64,000 nt of DNA, taken from Pseudomonas sp. Root562 (GTDB taxonomy: Bacteria; Pseudomonadota; Gammaproteobacteria; Pseudomonadales; Pseudomonadaceae). The stretch lies in contig NZ_LMGK01000020.1 in assembly GCF_001427125.1 (NCBI RefSeq), positions 251,263 through 315,262 on the forward strand. The letters are read 5' to 3'. Below, piece by piece: positions 60,329 to 64,000 of this stretch. Position numbers and translations under genes: made by a program. The notes beneath the pieces were generated by a model. That model worked only from the letters and a program-made list of their open reading frames with translations. It ran no database searches and was not told the DNA's origin. How positions within the stretch are numbered: the first letter of the stretch is position 1; every line of letters begins with the position of its first letter.

Positions 60329-61576
60329 ATGAAGAAGACGTTTCGCGCTCTGTTCCTTGCCGCTGTCATCCCTGCCATAGCCTTTGCAGAGATATCACCC
60401 ACCTCGCAACAAGACGATGCAAAATTGCTGTATGCCAGCTTGGGAGAAAAGTTACTGGGTTACAGCATCGACCCTGATAACGCATCGCTAACTTTTTTGA
60501 GTGAAACCGTTGCTCCGGCCAATGTGCAGTTCGCCGTCAAAAACAATGCCGGCAATATTCTGTACGTTGTCTCTAGCAATGCTGGAAATGGCACCCTTGG
60601 TGCCAAGGGTGATACTCATGTGTTGAGCAGCTACAGGATCGACGTCAAGACAGGAGCGCTCAGACAGTTAGGTGCTGCAATCGCGTTACCAGAGCGCCCG
60701 ATCAATCTGGGACTGGATCATCAAAATCGCTTTGTCGTGGTGGCATACAACCAGTCAGCCACACTGAGTGTTCACACGCTCAAGGAAGATGGAAGCGTCA
60801 GCTCCGCCGTTGCACAGAATCAAGTACCCGAGGCCGGCATATTTACTCACCAGGTGACATTCACGCCTGGCGACAAGTCTGTGGTTGCGCTGGCTCGTGG
60901 TAATGACGCGGTAGCCAACGTCCCGGACCAACCGGGCAGCATCAACACCTTTACTATTGATGACCAGGGCCATCTGTCAAAACTTGTGACCTCTTCCATC
61001 GACCCGGGTGTTGGCCCTCGTCATCTTGCGTATCACCCAACCCAGCCTTGGGTTTATGTGTCCATGGAGCGCGGCAGCAAGCTATACATGTATCCGTTGG
61101 AAAGCAACGGTACCCTGGCAACAAAACCTTTGTTCCGTAAAGACACCCTTCAATACAAGGCCAACCTCGACACTCCACGTCAACGAGGTGGAGTCATCCA
61201 AGTCAACCCCAACGGCAAATACTTGTACGTGACCAACCGGGCAGATGCCACGGTTGAACAGGACGGCAAACAGGTCAGCGCCGGGGGGGAGAACAACGTG
61301 GCAGTATTCAAGATCGATGGCCAGACAGGCGAACCACAACTGATCCAGATCATCGACGCCCAAGGCATTGAAGGACGAACGATGAAGGTTGATCCATCAG
61401 GCAAACTGCTGGTGGTGGCGAATCAGAAAACCTTATGGGTCAAGGATGGCGACTCATTGAAAAAAATCCGTTCCAACCTGGCCATTTTCAGGATCAAGCA
61501 GGACGGCAAGCTTGAATTCGTCCGCAAATATGAAATGGACGACGAGAAAAAAGCACTGCTCTGGATGGATATCTAA
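60329..61576 (+). CDS. Exported seven-bladed beta-propeller lactonase
   Basis: 415 aa, lactonase family of the 6-phosphogluconolactonase (Pgl) fold. Signal peptide to about residue 20 (AIAFA). Repeated blade patterns (YRIDVKTGALRQLG; FTIDDQGHLSKLV; FKIDGQTGEPQLI) and the signature GPRHLAYHPTQPWVYV are seen. Being periplasmic, it cannot act on cytoplasmic phosphogluconolactone and more likely opens a free aldonolactone. It shares a bidirectional terminator with the cytochrome gene. Confidence 0.82.
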   Translation: MKKTFRALFLAAVIPAIAFAEISPTSQQDDAKLLYASLGEKLLGYSIDPDNASLTFLSETVAPANVQFAVKNNAGNILYVVSSNAGNGTLGAKGDTHVLSSYRIDVKTGALRQLGAAIALPERPINLGLDHQNRFVVVAYNQSATLSVHTLKEDGSVSSAVAQNQVPEAGIFTHQVTFTPGDKSVVALARGNDAVANVPDQPGSINTFTIDDQGHLSKLVTSSIDPGVGPRHLAYHPTQPWVYVSMERGSKLYMYPLESNGTLATKPLFRKDTLQYKANLDTPRQRGGVIQVNPNGKYLYVTNRADATVEQDGKQVSAGGENNVAVFKIDGQTGEPQLIQIIDAQGIEGRTMKVDPSGKLLVVANQKTLWVKDGDSLKKIRSNLAIFRIKQDGKLEFVRKYEMDDEKKALLWMDI

Positions 61577-61582
61577 ACAACC

Positions 61583-61623
61583 GATCAAGGCTGAGCGCGG
61601 CACATTTCCGCTCAGCCTTGATC
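61583..61623. terminator. Bidirectional terminator, lactonase and cytochrome genes
   Basis: Perfect 15-base arms GATCAAGGCTGAGCG / CGCTCAGCCTTGATC with an 11-base loop between convergent stops (61576 and 61634). Confidence 0.75.
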
Positions 61624-61633
61624 GATTGCTGCG

Positions 61634-62857
61634 CTAGGGTTGCGAAGCCAAATCAGCCCGTTGAGCTTTGACAGTCCCCGCAGAAACCTCCCCTGCAGCA
61701 TTACCCCAACTGTTTCTCAGATAAGATGCCAATGCCGCGACCTGGGTGTTATCCAGCCGCCAGCCGAAGGACGGCATGGACGGACCTGTCGGAGCTGCAT
61801 CAGTGGCAACAGCCTGAGCCCCCTGCAAGATCACGCGAATCACAGTGGTCGGATCTTCAGCCAATACCGATCCCGAGTTCTTGAGCGATGGGAAAAGTTT
61901 TGCGACACCCTCACCATTACTCATGTGACACGCCGAACAGTTATCGGCGTAAAGCGCCTTGCCAGCGACCATGCGTGGGTCTTTGGCGTCCAGTTTTGGC
62001 GGTTGTTGCAGATCTGCTTTTTGATCTTTAAGGTAATTCGCGATCGCCAGCAGGTCTGTGTCGTCCATAAACTGCGTGGAGTTGGTGACCACTTCCGCCA
62101 TCGGCCCGGACGCTGCCGCATAACGGTTACGGCCGGTCTTCAAGTATTCGACGATCTCTTCTTCGCTCCACAAACCGATACCACGATAGTCATCGCCCGT
62201 GATCGTAGGCGCTACCCAGCCCTGCAGCGTATAGCCTTTCAAGTGTCCATCCGACGTGTCGCCTCCGAGAAAATTCTTGGAGTTGTGGCAAGTACCGCAA
62301 TGCGCCAGGCCTTCGGCAAGATAAGCGCCACGGTTCCACTTCTCGGACTTGGCCGGATCAGGTTGAAACTCTCCCGGCTTGAAGAACATCATGTTCCAGC
62401 CTATCAGGCTCATTCTGATATTGAACGGGAACGGTAACTGATTGGCGACGACCTTATTGTGAACAGGCGGCAATGTAGCCAGATACGCCCGGATCGCCAA
62501 CAGATCTTCACGCTTTACTTTGGTGTAGGCCGTATATGGAAACGCGCCGTATAGGTACTCGCCTTCATGACCTACACCTTGCTGAAGCGCGCTTACAAAT
62601 TGATCATCAGTCCAGCCACCAATGCCGGTCTCCCGATCAGGCGTCAGGTTAGGTGCGACCAACTTGCCGAATGGCGTCTCAATAGCTCGTCCCCCCGCCA
62701 TAGCCGGGCCATTCTCCACCGTATGGCATGCAGCACAGTCACCGACGGTAGTCAGATAGCGCCCTTTTTCGATATCTGGAAAGAATGCATTTGCTGCCTC
62801 TGCCAGCGGGGAAAGCATCAACACCCCAAAGATTGCCGTTACTGCTGCTTTATTCAT
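61634..62857 (-). CDS. Triheme membrane-bound dehydrogenase cytochrome c subunit
   Basis: 407 aa. Signal peptide (to AEAAN) and three haem sites: CAACH near 41, CGTCH near 188 and CSACH near 308. This layout is that of gluconate 2-dehydrogenase and alcohol/sorbitol dehydrogenase cytochrome subunits, which take electrons from the flavin subunit and pass them to ubiquinone or an oxidase at the outer face of the inner membrane. Its ATG overlaps the stop of the GMC gene (ATGA), so the two are one operon. Confidence 0.9.
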   Translation of the reverse strand: MNKAAVTAIFGVLMLSPLAEAANAFFPDIEKGRYLTTVGDCAACHTVENGPAMAGGRAIETPFGKLVAPNLTPDRETGIGGWTDDQFVSALQQGVGHEGEYLYGAFPYTAYTKVKREDLLAIRAYLATLPPVHNKVVANQLPFPFNIRMSLIGWNMMFFKPGEFQPDPAKSEKWNRGAYLAEGLAHCGTCHNSKNFLGGDTSDGHLKGYTLQGWVAPTITGDDYRGIGLWSEEEIVEYLKTGRNRYAAASGPMAEVVTNSTQFMDDTDLLAIANYLKDQKADLQQPPKLDAKDPRMVAGKALYADNCSACHMSNGEGVAKLFPSLKNSGSVLAEDPTTVIRVILQGAQAVATDAAPTGPSMPSFGWRLDNTQVAALASYLRNSWGNAAGEVSAGTVKAQRADLASQP

Positions 62858-64000
62858 GCTTGCACCAGTGGGCCAGGGTTTTTCAGATACTGGGTGCGAA
62901 TGGCATTCGCCGCCCAGTAAGCCAAAGCCCCCACCGTGGCGGTCGGGTTGTAGCCGGCATTCTGCGGAAACGCTGAACCACCGATAACAAACAGGTTAGG
63001 TACGTCCCAGCATTGGAGGTATTTGTTCACCACACTGTCGCGCGGGTTATTACCCATGATTGCGCCGCCCGTGTTGTGTGTGCTCTGGAAAGGCACAATG
63101 TTGTATGGTCCCTTCGGCGCCTTGGCGACGATCTGTTTCGGGCCCATGGCGCGTGCCACTTCAGCAGCCTTGTCGGTCACGAAGGCTGACATTTTCAAGT
63201 CGTTCTCCGGGAAGTCGAACGTCAGCTGCATCATGTTGCGGCCATGCCGATCCTTGTAGGTCGGATCAACCCCCAGGTAGTTGGCACGCGTGGGATACGA
63301 ACTGCCTTGGGTGCGAACAACTGTCGTACTGAGGTAGTTGTCCTTAGTCGCCTGCTTCCACTTTTTGCCCCAACGAGGCGTGCCCGGAGGCGTCATGCGA
63401 TTGCTGATTGGCCAGCCACTGGTGACGTTCGACATGATGCACGCGCCGCCAAAGAAGCCGAGGCCTGAGTGGTCAAAGTTGTCGCCGTTGAATTCGTCGC
63501 ACGCCTGGCCTACACCGCCGCCTGCAATGAAGGGGTTGAAGTTTTTGTTATCGAAAAACAACTGAACGCTGGAGTTGGTCTGATACGCATAGTGCTTTCC
63601 GATCAGGCCTTTCTCGGTAACCGGGTCGTAGGCTTGGCCAATCCCGGAAGCGAACAGCAAACGTACATTAGGCACCGAGAAGGCGGTCAAGATAACCAGA
63701 TCGGCCGGCTGCTCGTACTGCTGCCCTGTGGAGTCGACGTAGATCACGCCAGTAGCGCGAGTGCCTGACGCATCCATCTGGACCCGCAAGACCTCGGACT
63801 GCACTTGAGCGGTAAAATTGGGTTTACGCATCAATGCCGGGATGATGTTGGTTTGCGGTGTCGCCTTGGAGTAATTCGCACAACCGCAGCGCGAACAGTA
63901 ACCGCAATAAGTGCAGGGGCCCATGGTTACGCCATAAGGGTTGGTGTAAACCGCAGATGCGTTGCCGCTTGGCGTCGGAAATGGGCGCATGCCCAGGTTT
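62854..64000 (-). CDS. GMC oxidoreductase, gluconate-dehydrogenase-type flavin subunit (partial)
   Basis: The C-terminal ~380 residues are in the window; the gene continues past position 64000 (the frame is open to the edge). It has the cysteine-rich CTYCGYCSRCGC that binds an Fe-S cluster in FAD-dependent sugar dehydrogenases. It also has STHNTGGAIMG with the catalytic His and the GMC C-terminal NAGYNPTATVGALAYW with the Asn. It oxidises a sugar or sugar acid in the periplasm and passes electrons to the triheme cytochrome. A small third subunit would be expected beyond the edge. Confidence 0.88.
   Translation of the reverse strand, partial: NLGMRPFPTPSGNASAVYTNPYGVTMGPCTYCGYCSRCGCANYSKATPQTNIIPALMRKPNFTAQVQSEVLRVQMDASGTRATGVIYVDSTGQQYEQPADLVILTAFSVPNVRLLFASGIGQAYDPVTEKGLIGKHYAYQTNSSVQLFFDNKNFNPFIAGGGVGQACDEFNGDNFDHSGLGFFGGACIMSNVTSGWPISNRMTPPGTPRWGKKWKQATKDNYLSTTVVRTQGSSYPTRANYLGVDPTYKDRHGRNMMQLTFDFPENDLKMSAFVTDKAAEVARAMGPKQIVAKAPKGPYNIVPFQSTHNTGGAIMGNNPRDSVVNKYLQCWDVPNLFVIGGSAFPQNAGYNPTATVGALAYWAANAIRTQYLKNPGPLVQA

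Overview
The window is a stretch of Pseudomonas chromosome, probably P. fluorescens group. This rests on the gene content and order (tig-clpP-clpX-lon-hupB-ppiD beside tRNA-His/Leu/His/Arg and folD), an antR/antABC locus, FeS-type photolyase genes, and Pseudomonas-type REP palindromes between convergent genes. No rRNA, CRISPR array, plasmid or phage gene was seen.

Positions 1-16.1 kb are an accessory aromatic-catabolism block that reads visibly AT-richer than the rest. AntR (AraC/XylS type) is divergent from antABC, which turns anthranilate into catechol. A second, uncharacterised oxygenase operon follows: a phthalate-dioxygenase-type reductase, Rieske oxygenase alpha and beta, an isochorismatase-fold protein lacking its catalytic cysteine, an SDR, a dienelactone hydrolase fused to an NTF2-like domain, and an aldehyde dehydrogenase. 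An outer-membrane channel and a chemoreceptor close the block, so uptake and taxis travel with catabolism. The right edge carries a 151-bp element with 27-bp inverted ends (a transposase-less IS21-like scar) and a broken DCC/DUF393 gene that runs in frame into folE.

Positions 16.2-25.3 kb hold a probably light-induced operon (folE, SDR, DUF6482, FeS cryptochrome/photolyase), an HprRS-like two-component system divergent from an exported GlcG/HbpS-like protein and an exported hydroxyisourate hydrolase, and an exported nitrilase-fold pseudoenzyme followed by an AraC regulator. Positions 25.5-37.1 kb are the conserved proteostasis core (ppiD, hupB, lon, clpX, clpP, tig), a degenerate tRNA-Asp-like gene, four tRNAs and folD. 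Positions 37.3-52 kb are ordinary chromosome: pbpG, small disordered proteins, a C39-like lipoprotein lacking catalytic residues, terC, nhaR, transporters, sstT, yceH, an aroE paralogue, an AI-2E-family permease and trhP.

Positions 52-64 kb hold a LysR/EamA pair, a GntR-controlled glucarate locus (MFS transporter and gudD), a class C beta-lactamase, and an exported oxidation module: a Tat-exported amidohydrolase, an exported beta-propeller lactonase, a triheme cytochrome c and a GMC oxidoreductase cut by the window end. Coordinates and motifs were read by eye. Family assignments come from recognised motifs and lengths, not database searches.
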